From Curtobacterium guangdongense (GTDB taxonomy: Bacteria > Actinomycetota > Actinomycetes > Actinomycetales > Microbacteriaceae), in assembly GCF_049341845.1 (NCBI RefSeq), contig NZ_JBMPIT010000007.1, positions 62,001-126,000 of the forward strand: DNA of 64,000 nucleotides, written 5' to 3'. The notes beneath the pieces are model-generated. The model ran no database searches. It saw nothing but the letters and a program-made list of their open reading frames with translations, and was not told the origin of the DNA. Numbering within the stretch: position 1 is the first letter of the stretch; every line of letters begins with the position of its first letter. This document shows positions 43,407-54,806 of the stretch, one piece after another. The translations under genes and the position numbers were made by a program.

Positions 43407-44426
43407 GTGAACTCTCCGCGTCCCCGGCTGGATCCCGCAGTCGCCGACACCCGTCGCGCGGTCCGCGACCTCCTCGCGCAGGCGATCGACCAGGACCTCG
43501 TCCGCGACGGCGACCTGGTCCTCGTCGCGCTGAGCGGCGGACCCGACTCCCTCGCGCTCGCCGCGGCCACCGCGTTCGAGGCACCCAAGCAGGGGCTCCG
43601 GGCCGGTGCGGTCATCGTCGACCACGCGCTCCAGGCGGGCTCCGAGGCGGTGGCGAGCCGAGCCTCCAGGCAGGCATCCGAGCTGGGTCTGGACCCGGTG
43701 GAGGTCCGCAGGGTCGCGGTCGGCACCGCAGGTGGTCCGGAGGGCGCCGCACGGGAGGCCCGGCACGCGTCGATCGCGGACGTCGCGTCCGCCACCGGGG
43801 CACCGCTCGTGCTGCTGGGCCACACCCTGGACGACCAGGCCGAGACGGTGCTGCTCGGCCTCCTGCGCGGCAGCGGACCGGACAGCCTGTCCGGCATGCG
43901 CCCGCTCGCGGTCCGCGACTCGGGCCCGGCCTACGGCCGGCCGCTGCTGACGGTGCGGCGGCACACCACCAGGCAGGCGTGCGCCGCCGCCGGGCTCGCG
44001 CCGTGGCACGACCCGCAGAACGAGGACCCGGCGTTCACCAGGGTGCGCGTCCGGAACACCCTGATGCCGGTGCTCGAGCGCGAGCTCGGGGCCGACGTGC
44101 ACGAGGCACTGGCCCGCACGGCCGACCAGCTGCGGGAGGACTCCGCGGCGCTCGACCACTTCGCCGAGGAGATGGCCGAGGACCTCGCCGAGCACTCGGA
44201 GGCCGGCATCTCGCTGTCCGTGCGGCAACTGCACGCGAACCCGCCTGCCCTCCGGCAGCGGCTCGTCCGGCTCGCGGTGGAGAGCGAGTTCGGCGTGACG
44301 CTGTCCAGGGTGCAGACGCTCGAGGTCTGCCGACTCGTCACCGAGTGGAGCGGGCAGGGCCCGATCGACCTCCCCGGCGTGCAGGTGTCCCGGAGCGGGG
44401 ATCGTCTGCTCTTCGCAGCGAGTTAG
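43407..44426 (+). CDS. tilS: tRNA(Ile)-lysidine synthetase
   Basis: 339 residues from GTG 43407. The PP-loop VALSGGPDSLALAAA binds ATP, and HTLDDQAETVLLGLLRGSG plus RVRVRNTLMPVLERE are the family motifs. It makes lysidine at the wobble base of tRNA-Ile(CAU), an essential modification. The hpt gene begins 9 bp later, as in most actinobacteria. Confidence 0.95.
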   Translation: MNSPRPRLDPAVADTRRAVRDLLAQAIDQDLVRDGDLVLVALSGGPDSLALAAATAFEAPKQGLRAGAVIVDHALQAGSEAVASRASRQASELGLDPVEVRRVAVGTAGGPEGAAREARHASIADVASATGAPLVLLGHTLDDQAETVLLGLLRGSGPDSLSGMRPLAVRDSGPAYGRPLLTVRRHTTRQACAAAGLAPWHDPQNEDPAFTRVRVRNTLMPVLERELGADVHEALARTADQLREDSAALDHFAEEMAEDLAEHSEAGISLSVRQLHANPPALRQRLVRLAVESEFGVTLSRVQTLEVCRLVTEWSGQGPIDLPGVQVSRSGDRLLFAAS

Positions 44427-44435
44427 GCTGTCCCG

Positions 44436-44987
44436 GTGGAACTCTCCGACGTGCAGGACGACCTCTCCGAAGTGCTCTTCACCCCCGAGCAGATCGACGA
44501 CAAGATCGCCGAGCTCGCCGCGGCGGTCGACCGCGACTACGGAGACAAGGACCCACTGCTCGTCGGTGTGTTGAAGGGCGCGGTCATGGTCATGGCCGAC
44601 TTCTCCCGCCACCTGACGCTCCAGGCGAAGATGGACTGGATGGCCGTGTCGTCCTACGGCTCTGGCACGAAGTCGTCCGGTGTGGTGCGGATCCTCAAGG
44701 ACCTCGACACCGACCTGCACGGTCGCGACGTCATCATCGTCGAGGACATCATCGACTCCGGGCTGACGCTGTCCTGGCTCAAGCAGAACCTCGAGTCCCG
44801 TGGGGCCGCGAGCGTCGAGATCGTCGCGTTGCTCCGCAAGCCGGAGGCGGCGAAGGTCGAGGTGGACGTGAAGTACGTCGGCTTCGACATCCCCGACGCC
44901 TTCGTGGTGGGCTTCGGCCTCGACTACGACGAGCGGTACCGCAACCTGCGCGGCATCGGGGTCCTCGCCCCGCACGTCTACTCCTAG
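44436..44987 (+). CDS. hpt: Hypoxanthine phosphoribosyltransferase
   Basis: 183 residues from GTG 44436. The PRPP motif DVIIVEDIIDSGLT and the N-terminal LLVGVLKGAVMVMADFSRHL are diagnostic of purine-salvage Hpt. It lies in the conserved tilS-hpt-ftsH order. Confidence 0.95.
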   Translation: MELSDVQDDLSEVLFTPEQIDDKIAELAAAVDRDYGDKDPLLVGVLKGAVMVMADFSRHLTLQAKMDWMAVSSYGSGTKSSGVVRILKDLDTDLHGRDVIIVEDIIDSGLTLSWLKQNLESRGAASVEIVALLRKPEAAKVEVDVKYVGFDIPDAFVVGFGLDYDERYRNLRGIGVLAPHVYS

Positions 44988-45113
44988 ACGGATCGTCGGC
45001 GAACGGGGAGTTCGCCCGCAGAGGACACCCATTCTCGCCACAGAATCGCGGCCGTATGCTGATCAGCACGCAACTTCGGCAGAGAAAGGTGTCGGGCGCT
45101 CTGCCCGGATCAC

Positions 45114-47099
<1,986 letters not shown>

Positions 47100-47104
47100 G
47101 CCGG

Positions 47105-48028
47105 ATGTCCGACCTGCCGACGCGACGCTCGCGCCGACTCGCTGCGACCGACCTCCGAGCACCGGAACCGGTGCCGGAGGTCGTCGTGCGCCGTCGTCGT
47201 GACCGCGGTGCCCCGACGCCCGAGCGCACCCGGGTGATGGGCATCCTCAACGTGACGCCCGACTCGTTCTCGGACGGCGGGCTGCACCTCGGGATCGATG
47301 CCGCCCTGGCGCACGCGCGCGAGCTCGTCGCCGCCGGTGCCGACATCATCGACGTCGGCGGGGAGTCCACCCGCCCCGGGGCCGATCGGGTCCCCCTGGC
47401 CGTCGAGCAGGAGCGCGTGCTCCCCGTCGTCCGCCAGCTCGTCGCCGAGGGGATCGTGGTGAGCGTGGACACCATGAACGCCGACACCGCCGAGCGTTCG
47501 GTGGAGCTCGGAGCCGCGATCGTCAACGACGTCTCCGGCGGCCTGGCCGACCCGGACATGGCGCGCGTCGTCGCCTCCACCGGGACGGGCTTCGTGGTGA
47601 TGCACTGGCGTGGCCACAGCGACCGGATGTACCGCGACGCCGTGTACGAGCACGCGGTCGACGAGGTCCGTCGCGAGGTCGAGATGCGCGTCGCGGAACT
47701 CATCGTGCTCGGGGTGCGGCAGGAGCAGGTCGTCATCGACCCGGGGCTCGGGTTCGCGAAGCAGGGCGTGCAGAACTGGGAGATCCTGGCCGGGTACGAG
47801 CGCTTCGCGTCGATCGGCCTCCCCGTGCTCGTCGCCGCGTCACGCAAGCGGTTCCTGGACGGCGTCGGCAGCCCGGCTGGCGCTCCGCCGAAGGACCGCG
47901 ACCTCGCAACGGCCGCCATCAGCCTGCTCTCCGCCGAGCGCGGGGCATGGGGTGTCCGCGTGCACGACCCCGCACCGACCCGCGCGGTGCTCGACGTCTG
48001 GGAAGCCTGGAGGGCAGCTCGATCGTGA
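47105..48028 (+). CDS. folP: Dihydropteroate synthase
   Basis: 307 residues. The barrel motifs are MGILNVTPDSFSDGG and DIIDVGGESTRPGA, with SRKRFLDGVG towards the C-terminus. An extra 40 basic residues precede the core (SDLPTRRSRRLAATDL … RRRRDRG). It joins p-aminobenzoate to the pterin in folate synthesis and is the target of sulfonamides. Its stop overlaps the folB GTG. Confidence 0.95.
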   Translation: MSDLPTRRSRRLAATDLRAPEPVPEVVVRRRRDRGAPTPERTRVMGILNVTPDSFSDGGLHLGIDAALAHARELVAAGADIIDVGGESTRPGADRVPLAVEQERVLPVVRQLVAEGIVVSVDTMNADTAERSVELGAAIVNDVSGGLADPDMARVVASTGTGFVVMHWRGHSDRMYRDAVYEHAVDEVRREVEMRVAELIVLGVRQEQVVIDPGLGFAKQGVQNWEILAGYERFASIGLPVLVAASRKRFLDGVGSPAGAPPKDRDLATAAISLLSAERGAWGVRVHDPAPTRAVLDVWEAWRAARS

Positions 48029-48390
48029 ACGACACCATCCGCCTCGTCGGGGTCCGCGCCCGCGGCCACCACGGCGTCTTCGACCACGAACGCGCCGACG
48101 GGCAGGACTTCGTCGTCGACGTCGCCGTGGAGGTCGACGCCCGCGCGGCCGCCGGCTCCGACGACCTCGACCGCACCGTGCACTACGGCGTGCTCGCCGA
48201 GCAGGTCGTCGCCGAGATCGAGCGCGACCCGGTCGACCTCATCGAGACCCTGGCGGAGCGGATCGCCGCCGCCGTGCTGACGCACCGCGCTGCCCTGGCG
48301 ACCGAGGTCACCGTGCACAAGCCGCAGGCGCCCATCACGGTGCCGTTCACCGACGTCTCGATCACGATCCGCCGGGAGCGAGTCGCGTGA
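48025..48390 (+). CDS. folB: Dihydroneopterin aldolase
   Basis: 121 residues from GTG 48025. GVRARGHHGVFDHERADGQDFVVDV and the DRTVHYGVLAEQVV segment carry the catalytic Glu/Tyr pattern. Overlaps folP upstream and folK downstream (GTGA both ways). Confidence 0.94.
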   Translation: MNDTIRLVGVRARGHHGVFDHERADGQDFVVDVAVEVDARAAAGSDDLDRTVHYGVLAEQVVAEIERDPVDLIETLAERIAAAVLTHRAALATEVTVHKPQAPITVPFTDVSITIRRERVA

Positions 48391-48971
48391 GCCGCGCCGT
48401 CATCGCCCTCGGCGCGAACCTCGGCGACCGGGGGAGCACGCTGCGCGCCGCTGCCGCCGAGATCGCGGCGATCCCCGGTGTCGAGCCGGTGTCCGCTAGC
48501 CACGAGGTCGAGTCGGTCGCCCTGACGCTCGACGGACTCGACCGGACGAAGCCCCGGTACCGGAACGCGGTCGTGGTCGTCGACACCACGCTGACGCCCC
48601 AGGAGCTCCTCGACGCCCTGCACGTCGTCGAGGACACCCACGGCCGGACCCGTGAGGTCCGCTGGGGTGACCGCACCCTCGACCTCGACGTGGTCGCGAT
48701 CACCGACGACGCCGGCGTGCACCAGCACATCGACACCGAGACCCTCACGGTGCCGCACCCCCGGGCGCACGAACGTGCGTTCGTGCTCGCGCCGTGGCTC
48801 GACGCGGACCCGGACGCGGTGCTGCCCGGCAGCGGGCCGGATGCCGGACCGGTCGCGGACCTGCTCGCCGTACTCGGCGACGACACCGACCGCGTCGACG
48901 AGCCGCGCCTGTTCGCGGAGCCGACCCGAGCCTCCCGGCCAGCGCCCACCACGAGCGGGAGGACCCAGTGA
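48387..48971 (+). CDS. folK: 2-amino-4-hydroxy-6-hydroxymethyldihydropteridine pyrophosphokinase
   Basis: 194 residues from GTG 48387. ALGANLGDRGSTLRAA, RYRNAVVVVDTTLTPQELL and WGDRTLDLDVV (the HPPK signature with its metal aspartates) are intact. The C-terminal 40 residues are an unusual Pro/Arg/Thr-rich tail and contain one copy of the dispersed CCGAGCCTCCCGG motif. Overlaps the DUF3180 gene. Confidence 0.94.
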   Translation: MSRAVIALGANLGDRGSTLRAAAAEIAAIPGVEPVSASHEVESVALTLDGLDRTKPRYRNAVVVVDTTLTPQELLDALHVVEDTHGRTREVRWGDRTLDLDVVAITDDAGVHQHIDTETLTVPHPRAHERAFVLAPWLDADPDAVLPGSGPDAGPVADLLAVLGDDTDRVDEPRLFAEPTRASRPAPTTSGRTQ

Positions 48972-49444
48972 AGCCCACCCGCGCGTCCACCCTGATCAGC
49001 GTCGCCGTCGTGGCGCTCGTCGCCGGCTTCGCCCTCGACGCCGCACTGGCGTCCCGGCAGGCCCCCACGCTCATCCTGTCGTCGCCCCTCGGGCTGACGC
49101 TCGCGTTCATCGGCATCGCCCTCGTGATCATGGCCGTCCCCGTCCGGCGGCACGTGAAGGGCGGTGCGGAGCGCCGCGTGGACCCGCTCTACGCGACCAG
49201 GGTGGTGGTGCTCGCGAAGGCCTCGAGCATCATCGGGGCGCTGCTCGGCGCGTTCGGGCTCGGGCTCATCGCGTACCTCCTGACCCGTTCGGTGACGCCT
49301 TCGCTAGGCTCGACCCTGCCGAACGCCGTGGCGGTCGGTGGCGGAATCGTGCTCACCGTGTGCGCGCTCGTCGCCGAGCGCATGTGCATCGTCCCGCCGG
49401 ACGACGATCGTGACGACCCGCAGGGCGGCACCACGGCGAACTGA
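48968..49444 (+). CDS. DUF3180 membrane protein
   Basis: 158 residues from GTG 48968. Four predicted membrane helices (LISVAVVALVAGFALDAAL, LGLTLAFIGIALVIMAV, KASSIIGALLGAFGLGLIAYLL, AVAVGGGIVLTVCALVA). DUF3180 is a conserved neighbour of folK in actinobacteria; its role is unknown. Coupled to folK by GTGA. Confidence 0.88.
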   Translation: MKPTRASTLISVAVVALVAGFALDAALASRQAPTLILSSPLGLTLAFIGIALVIMAVPVRRHVKGGAERRVDPLYATRVVVLAKASSIIGALLGAFGLGLIAYLLTRSVTPSLGSTLPNAVAVGGGIVLTVCALVAERMCIVPPDDDRDDPQGGTTAN

Positions 49445-49463
49445 GACACCAGGAGGGGCCCAG

Positions 49464-49985
49464 ATGCCGCGCGAACGACTCGACGAGCCGGGACTCGGCC
49501 TGACCGGCATCACCTGGACCAGGGTGTCCCCGAAGCTCCTCTGGACGGAACTCGTGCAGACGGTGCTCGCCGGAGTCGTCGTGACCGCCGGATGTGTGAT
49601 CATCGGCGTCGTCAGCGGCGGTTTCGAACGCACCGCCGGCGTCGTGTGGATCCTGATCGGCATCGTGGTCGCGGTCGTCACCCTGGTCACCGCGGCGCTG
49701 ACCCCTCGTCGGGTCCGAGCGATCGGCTACGCCCTGCGCGAGGACGACTTCGTCCTGCGCCGCGGGCTGATGTGGCAGCGCTTCACTGCGGTGCCGTACG
49801 GCCGACTCCAACTCGTCGACGTCGCCCGCGGCCCGCTCGACCGTGCGCTCGGCATGAGCGAGCTGAAGTTCGTGACGGCTGCCGCGTCGACCAACGTCCG
49901 CGTGCCGGGGATCCCCGCCGAGGACGCCGACGAGCTCCGCGACCGGCTCGTGGAGCTCGCCGAGACCCGTCGCGCCGGGCTGTAG
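49464..49985 (+). CDS. Bacterial PH-domain (YdbS-like) membrane protein
   Basis: 173 residues, with AGGAGG upstream. Two membrane helices (LVQTVLAGVVVTAGCVIIGVV and VVWILIGIVVAVVTLVTAAL) precede a bPH_2 domain (YALREDDFVLRRGLMWQRFTAVPYGRLQLVDVARGPLDRALG). It pairs with the larger YdbT-like gene that follows; related pairs are linked to envelope stress or toxin resistance. Confidence 0.87.
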   Translation: MPRERLDEPGLGLTGITWTRVSPKLLWTELVQTVLAGVVVTAGCVIIGVVSGGFERTAGVVWILIGIVVAVVTLVTAALTPRRVRAIGYALREDDFVLRRGLMWQRFTAVPYGRLQLVDVARGPLDRALGMSELKFVTAAASTNVRVPGIPAEDADELRDRLVELAETRRAGL

Positions 49986-49993
49986 GGGGACCC

Positions 49994-51748
49994 GTGACGT
50001 TCCGACCAGGACCGCCCCCGCCGGCACCACCGCGCAGCGGGAACGCCGCTGCGGCCGCTCCGCTGACCGACGGCGAGTGGCACCGTCTGCACCCACTGAC
50101 CCCGCTGCTCCGCGGTGGGATCTTCCTCATCGTGGTGCTCGGCATCGTGGTGAACAACCTCCGCGACACCCTCGTCAACATGTTCATCCCGGGTGCCGAC
50201 GGGCCGCAGGAAGAGGGCGATCCGGTCCGCTACGTCTACGAACACGGCGCCGTCGGGTGGGTGCTCCTCGGCATCGCGGGCTTCCTGGTCGTGCTGATCG
50301 GCCTGTTCTACCTGTCCTGGCGGATGCACGAGTTCCGCGTCACCGGCGAGATCGTCGAGGTGCGCTCCGGCGTGCTGTTCCGGAACCACCGCAAGGCCCG
50401 GCTCGACCGGATCCAGGGCATCAACATCACGCGGCCGCTGGTCCCACGGATCTTCGGGACCGCGAAACTCGAGATCGCGCAGGCCGGCAACGACGCCAAC
50501 GTGCAGCTCGCCTACCTCGGGGCGAAGGCCGCGGACGACCTCCGGCAGCGCATCCTCGTGCTCGCCTCCGGCGCGCAGGAAGACGAGGCGGAGTCGGGCG
50601 AGCGCCACAGCAACGGCGTCGTGCAGGACCGCGTGAACGAGTTCCTGTCGCCCGAGCTCGACCCGTCCGCCGTGCACGCCACGCGCATCGTCAAGGTCAA
50701 GCCGGGGCGGCTCATCGCGTCGATGGTGCTCTCCGGCACGACGGTGTTCCTCGTGCTCGTCATCGTCGCGATCATCGTCAGCATCGCCGTCACCGGCCGG
50801 TACTTCCTGCTCGTGTCGCTGTTCCCCGCGGTGATCGGCGCCGGCGGGTACTACATCCGGAAGTTCTCGCGCTCGCTGCAGTACACGATCGCCGACACCC
50901 GGGACGGCATCCGGATCGGGTTCGGCCTCGTGTCCACGACGAACGAGACCCTGCCTCCCGGTCGCATCCACGCCGTGAGCGTCGCGCAGCCGCTCCTCTG
51001 GCGGCCGTTCGGCTGGTGGGACGTCCGCATCAACCGGGCGACGAACGCCGGCAACGGTGCATCGAACAACCAGCAGGTGTCCTCGATCGTGCTGCCCGTC
51101 GGCGACGCCGCCGACGTCCGGCAGGTGCTCGAGATCATCCTGCCGACACTCGTCGGCTCCGCGGTCGTCGGGCCGGCCGCCTCGATGGACCGGCTCCGCG
51201 AGGGGTCAGCCGAAGCCGTCAGCGTCGTCGACGACAGCCTCACCACGACCGGCGACCAGGGCGGGTTCACGCACTCGCCCCGTCGCGGCCGGTGGCTCCG
51301 CCCGTTCTCGGCCCGCCGCAACGGGTACCGGTTCGTACAGGGCGCCGTGCTGCTCCGCCTCGGTGCGGTGTGGCGGTCGCTCGTCGTCGTCCCGCTGCCG
51401 CGGGTGCAGAGCGTGAAGGTGTCACAGGGGCCGCTCGAGCGAGTGCTGCGGCTCGCGTCGGTACACGTGCAGACCGTGTCCGGTCCGGTGAACGCGACGG
51501 TCGGAGCGATCGATGCGAAGGACGCGCAGGCGCTCTGGGCCGAGACCGCGCGGCTGGCCGTCGAGGCGGCGGTCACCGACACGTCGCACCGCTGGCGGTC
51601 CGGCGGATCCGGCACGTCCGGTGCATCCGGCCTGGAGGCTCGCCACGCGTCCGCCCCGCCCCCTGCGGAACCGCAGGCGGCGGCACCATGGCCCCACGAG
51701 CCTCCCGTGGGTTGGGGCGACGTCCCACCGGCAGGAGCCGAACGATGA
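49994..51748 (+). CDS. Large PH-domain (YdbT-like) membrane protein
   Basis: 584 residues from GTG 49994. A Pro-rich N-terminus, then two paired membrane helices and a first bPH_2 domain (FRVTGEIVEVRSGVLFRNHRKARLDRIQGINI), a second helix pair and repeats of the same domain (ADTRDGIRIGFGLVSTTNETLPPGRIHAVSV, then the C-terminal copy with VVPLPRVQSVKVSQGPLERVL). A Gly/Ser/Pro-rich tail follows. Overlaps the DUF2520-like gene (ATGA). Confidence 0.87.
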   Translation: MTFRPGPPPPAPPRSGNAAAAAPLTDGEWHRLHPLTPLLRGGIFLIVVLGIVVNNLRDTLVNMFIPGADGPQEEGDPVRYVYEHGAVGWVLLGIAGFLVVLIGLFYLSWRMHEFRVTGEIVEVRSGVLFRNHRKARLDRIQGINITRPLVPRIFGTAKLEIAQAGNDANVQLAYLGAKAADDLRQRILVLASGAQEDEAESGERHSNGVVQDRVNEFLSPELDPSAVHATRIVKVKPGRLIASMVLSGTTVFLVLVIVAIIVSIAVTGRYFLLVSLFPAVIGAGGYYIRKFSRSLQYTIADTRDGIRIGFGLVSTTNETLPPGRIHAVSVAQPLLWRPFGWWDVRINRATNAGNGASNNQQVSSIVLPVGDAADVRQVLEIILPTLVGSAVVGPAASMDRLREGSAEAVSVVDDSLTTTGDQGGFTHSPRRGRWLRPFSARRNGYRFVQGAVLLRLGAVWRSLVVVPLPRVQSVKVSQGPLERVLRLASVHVQTVSGPVNATVGAIDAKDAQALWAETARLAVEAAVTDTSHRWRSGGSGTSGASGLEARHASAPPPAEPQAAAPWPHEPPVGWGDVPPAGAER

Positions 51749-52437
51749 GGGCGGGACGGCTCGGAGTCGGCGTCGTCGGCTCCGGCCGTGTCGGACCGGT
51801 GCTCGGTGCCGCCCTGGCGAACGCGGAGCACGCGATCGTCGGCATCACCGCGGTGTCCGCGGAGAGCGTGGACCGCGCGGAGGCGATGCTCCCCGGTGTG
51901 CCGCTGCTCGAGACGCCCGACCTCGTCGAGCGCAGTGAACTCGTGATCCTCGCGGTGCCGGACGACCAGCTCGCCGGACTCGTGCAGGGCCTCGCGGACG
52001 CGGGCATCTGGCAGGCGGGGCAGCTCGTCGTGCACACCAGCCCCGACCACGGCGTCGGGATCCTCGGGCCGGCCCTCGCCGCCGGGGCGATCCCGCTCGC
52101 GATCCACCCGGCCATGGCGTTCACCGGCACGAGCGTGGACCTCGCGCGACTCCGCGACGCGTACTGCGCCGTCACCGCACCCGCGCCGGTGCTCCCCATC
52201 GCCCAGGCGCTCGTCGTCGAGATGGGCGCCGAGCCGTTCGTCGTGACCGAGCAGGACCGGCCCGCGTACGCCGATGCCGTGCGCGCCGCCGTGAGCTTCT
52301 CGACCGCGATCGTCGACCAGTCGGCCGGCACGCTCTCGGGCATCGGCGTCGACCACCCCGGGCGCGTGCTCGGGGCGCTCGTCCGGTCCGCCGTGGACAA
52401 CGCGCTCGCCGCGGCCGACGGGCAGTCCAGACTGTGA
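51745..52437 (+). CDS. DUF2520 Rossmann-fold protein
   Basis: 230 residues. The N-terminal dinucleotide fold (LGVGVVGSGRVGPVLGAALA) is followed by a C-terminal helical domain (IHPAMAFTGT, TEQDRPAYADAVRAAVSFSTAIVDQSAG). This protein usually sits beside panC in actinobacteria; panC is absent here. The function is not settled; ketopantoate-reductase-like or short-chain chemistry has been suggested for relatives. Coupled to both neighbours. Confidence 0.85.
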   Translation: MRAGRLGVGVVGSGRVGPVLGAALANAEHAIVGITAVSAESVDRAEAMLPGVPLLETPDLVERSELVILAVPDDQLAGLVQGLADAGIWQAGQLVVHTSPDHGVGILGPALAAGAIPLAIHPAMAFTGTSVDLARLRDAYCAVTAPAPVLPIAQALVVEMGAEPFVVTEQDRPAYADAVRAAVSFSTAIVDQSAGTLSGIGVDHPGRVLGALVRSAVDNALAAADGQSRL

Positions 52438-52925
52438 CCATGGCGACCATCCGCATCACCACCGCTCAGGCCAAGGTCGGGTACCTCGTCGGCGCCGTCG
52501 TCGTCGAGGTGCTCCTCGCGCTGCTGCTCTGGGCGATCGGGCTGCCGGACGGTGCCGTGCCGTTCCTGTCGGCCGTCGGACTCGTGGCGATCGTCGTCGT
52601 CGGCGTCCGGTTGTTCCGGAACGAGGGCGAGCCCGTCGAACCGCCTCGTGCGTGGTGGCGCATGACCGGTCGGCCGTTCGCCGGGTTCCTGCTGGCGGCG
52701 TACTTCGTCGCGGACGCGCTGTTCGCGCGGGCGTCCACGGTCGGGGCGTTCGACGTCCTCGGCACCGTGGTGATGCTGCTCGTGGCTGCCGCCTACGTCG
52801 GGTCGTCGGTGACGATGCTCGTGCTGCGCGCGCAGGGGCGGCCGCCCGTCGGTGCATTCGCCGCCGGTGCGCGCGGGGCCAGCCCGGGGCCCGTCGATTC
52901 CGGGGATGCCGCACCCCGCGGGTAG
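52434..52925 (+). CDS. Multi-span membrane protein of unknown function
   Basis: 163 residues from GTG 52434 (GTGA overlap); ATG 52440 is a good alternative. About four membrane helices (VGYLVGAVVVEVLLALLLWAIGL, FLSAVGLVAIVVVGV, FAGFLLAAYFVADALF, VLGTVVMLLVAAAYVGSSVT) with a Gly/Ala/Pro-rich C-terminus. It fills the position where panC is usually found before lysS. No recognised family. Confidence 0.6.
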   Translation: MTMATIRITTAQAKVGYLVGAVVVEVLLALLLWAIGLPDGAVPFLSAVGLVAIVVVGVRLFRNEGEPVEPPRAWWRMTGRPFAGFLLAAYFVADALFARASTVGAFDVLGTVVMLLVAAAYVGSSVTMLVLRAQGRPPVGAFAAGARGASPGPVDSGDAAPRG

Positions 52926-52964
52926 CATTCCCCTGCACCCCCACGACCTCCGGAGCCGCACCGC

Positions 52965-54515
52965 ATGACCGACGAGACCGTCACCCCCGAGACCGCTGCT
53001 GCACCGGCCGACGCCGACGCCGTCACCGACGCCGTCGCGCTCGCCGAGCAGGAGACGAGCGAGCAGCGACAGATCCGGCTGGACAAGCGGGCACGTCTGC
53101 TGGAGTCCGGGATCGAGGCGTACCCGGCCGAACTCCCGATCACGACGACGATCCCCGCGGTGCGTGCGCAGTACGGCGAGCTGGAGACCGGGGCCGAGAC
53201 GGATGACGTCGTCGGTGTCGCCGGCCGCATCGTGTTCTCCCGCAACACCGGCAAGCTCTGCTTCGCGACGCTGCAGTCCGGCGACGGCGCCCGGATCCAG
53301 GCCATGGTGTCACTCGCCGAGGTGGGCGACGAGTCGCTGGCGCGCTGGAAGGAGTTCGTCGACCTCGGCGACCACGTGTTCGTGCACGGTCGGGTCATCT
53401 CGTCCCGTCGTGGCGAGCTGTCGATCATGGTCGACGAGTGGGCGATCGCGGCCAAGGCGATCCTGCCGCTCCCGAACCTGCACAACGAGCTGAACGAGGA
53501 GACCCGGGTCCGTCAGCGGTACCTCGACCTCATCGTCCGCGACCAGGCCCGCGAGACCGTCCGTGCCCGGGCCGCCGTGATGGCGTCGCTCCGCCAGACC
53601 TTCACCGGCCACGAGTACCTCGAGGTCGAGACGCCGATGCTGCAGACCCAGCACGGCGGTGCGTCGGCCCGTCCGTTCGTCACGCACTCGAACGCGTTCG
53701 ACACCGAGCTGTTCCTGCGCATCGCACCGGAGCTCTTCCTGAAGCGCGCCGTCGTCGGTGGCATCGACCGGGTCTTCGAGATCAACCGCAACTTCCGGAA
53801 CGAGGGCGCCGACTCGTCGCACTCGCCCGAGTTCGCGATGGTCGAGGCGTACCAGGCGTACGGCAACTACGAGCAGATGGCCGACCTGACGCAGGAGCTC
53901 GTGCAGAACGCGACGCGCGCCGTCACCGGGGGCTCCCTCGAGGTCACACTGCCCGACGGTTCGGCGTACGACCTCGGCGGCGAGTGGCCGCGCATCGACA
54001 TGTACGGCTCGCTCTCGTCGGCGGCCGGGCGTGAGATCACGCCGTCGACGCCGCTCGCCGAGCTGCAGGAGCTCGCCGCGGCGGAGGGCGTGGAGGTCGC
54101 GCACGCCACCCACGGCAAGTACGTCGAGGAGCTCTGGGAGCACTTCGTGATCGACTCGCTCGACCGCCCGACGTTCGTCATGAACTTCCCGGTCGACACC
54201 TCGCCGCTGACCCGTGAGCACCGCACCCGCCCCGGCATCGTCGAGAAGTGGGACCTGTACGTGCGCGGGTTCGAGCTCGCGACGGCGTACTCGGAGCTGG
54301 TGGACCCGGTCGTGCAGCGCGAGCGGTTCGTCGAGCAGGCGAAGCTCGCGGCGGGTGGCGACCCCGAGGCGATGCGCGTCGACGAGGAGTTCCTGCGGGC
54401 GCTCGAGCACGCGATGCCCCCGTCGGGCGGCATGGGCATGGGCGTCGACCGCCTCCTCATGGCGATCACGGGCCTCGGCATCCGCGAGACGATCCTGTTC
54501 CCGCTCGTCAAGTAG
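52965..54515 (+). CDS. lysS: Lysyl-tRNA synthetase, class II
   Basis: 516 residues. The N-terminal OB domain binds the anticodon (VVGVAGRIVFSRNTGKLCFATLQSGDG). Class II motif 2 is FEINRNFRNEGADSSHSPEF, and motif 3 is GMGMGVDRLLM. An acidic, Ala-rich N-terminal extension of about 40 residues precedes the core. It charges tRNA-Lys. Confidence 0.96.
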   Translation: MTDETVTPETAAAPADADAVTDAVALAEQETSEQRQIRLDKRARLLESGIEAYPAELPITTTIPAVRAQYGELETGAETDDVVGVAGRIVFSRNTGKLCFATLQSGDGARIQAMVSLAEVGDESLARWKEFVDLGDHVFVHGRVISSRRGELSIMVDEWAIAAKAILPLPNLHNELNEETRVRQRYLDLIVRDQARETVRARAAVMASLRQTFTGHEYLEVETPMLQTQHGGASARPFVTHSNAFDTELFLRIAPELFLKRAVVGGIDRVFEINRNFRNEGADSSHSPEFAMVEAYQAYGNYEQMADLTQELVQNATRAVTGGSLEVTLPDGSAYDLGGEWPRIDMYGSLSSAAGREITPSTPLAELQELAAAEGVEVAHATHGKYVEELWEHFVIDSLDRPTFVMNFPVDTSPLTREHRTRPGIVEKWDLYVRGFELATAYSELVDPVVQRERFVEQAKLAAGGDPEAMRVDEEFLRALEHAMPPSGGMGMGVDRLLMAITGLGIRETILFPLVK

Positions 54516-54555
54516 CCCGTCGGTCCCTCACGAGCGGGCGGGTTAGGATGCTCGG

Positions 54556-54759
54556 GTGCCGCATGGAGTCGTGACCGGGATCATCTTCGCCCTGACGCCG
54601 ACCGTCGTCGTCGGCCTCGTGTTCTGGTTCGTCATGCGCGCCATCATGCGGGCCGACCGTACCGAGCGCGCCGCCTACGCAAAGGTCGAGGCCGAAGAGC
54701 GCGCCCGTTTCGAGCGCGAGCACGGCGTCCCCGCGTCCGCACCGGCGTCCGCGGAGTAG
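54556..54759 (+). CDS. Small single-span membrane protein
   Basis: 67 residues from GTG 54556. One membrane helix (GIIFALTPTVVVGLVFWFVM) followed by an Arg/Glu-rich cytoplasmic helix (RADRTERAAYAKVEAEERARFERE) and a Pro/Ala tail. Common type of actinobacterial lysS neighbour; function unknown. Confidence 0.65.
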   Translation: MPHGVVTGIIFALTPTVVVGLVFWFVMRAIMRADRTERAAYAKVEAEERARFEREHGVPASAPASAE

Positions 54760-54766
54760 CAGCAGC

Positions 54767-54788
54767 GTTCACCCCCGGTTCACCCGGC
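54767..54788 (+). promoter_or_regulatory. Candidate PhoP (PHO) box
   Basis: Two abutting 11-nt direct repeats, GTTCACCCCCG and GTTCACCCGGC, as in PhoP-binding sites of Streptomyces. It ends 18 bp before ATG 54807, which has no ribosome site and could be translated from a leaderless mRNA. Confidence 0.5.
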
Positions 54789-54806
54789 GGTGCCATCGTG
54801 CCCGCC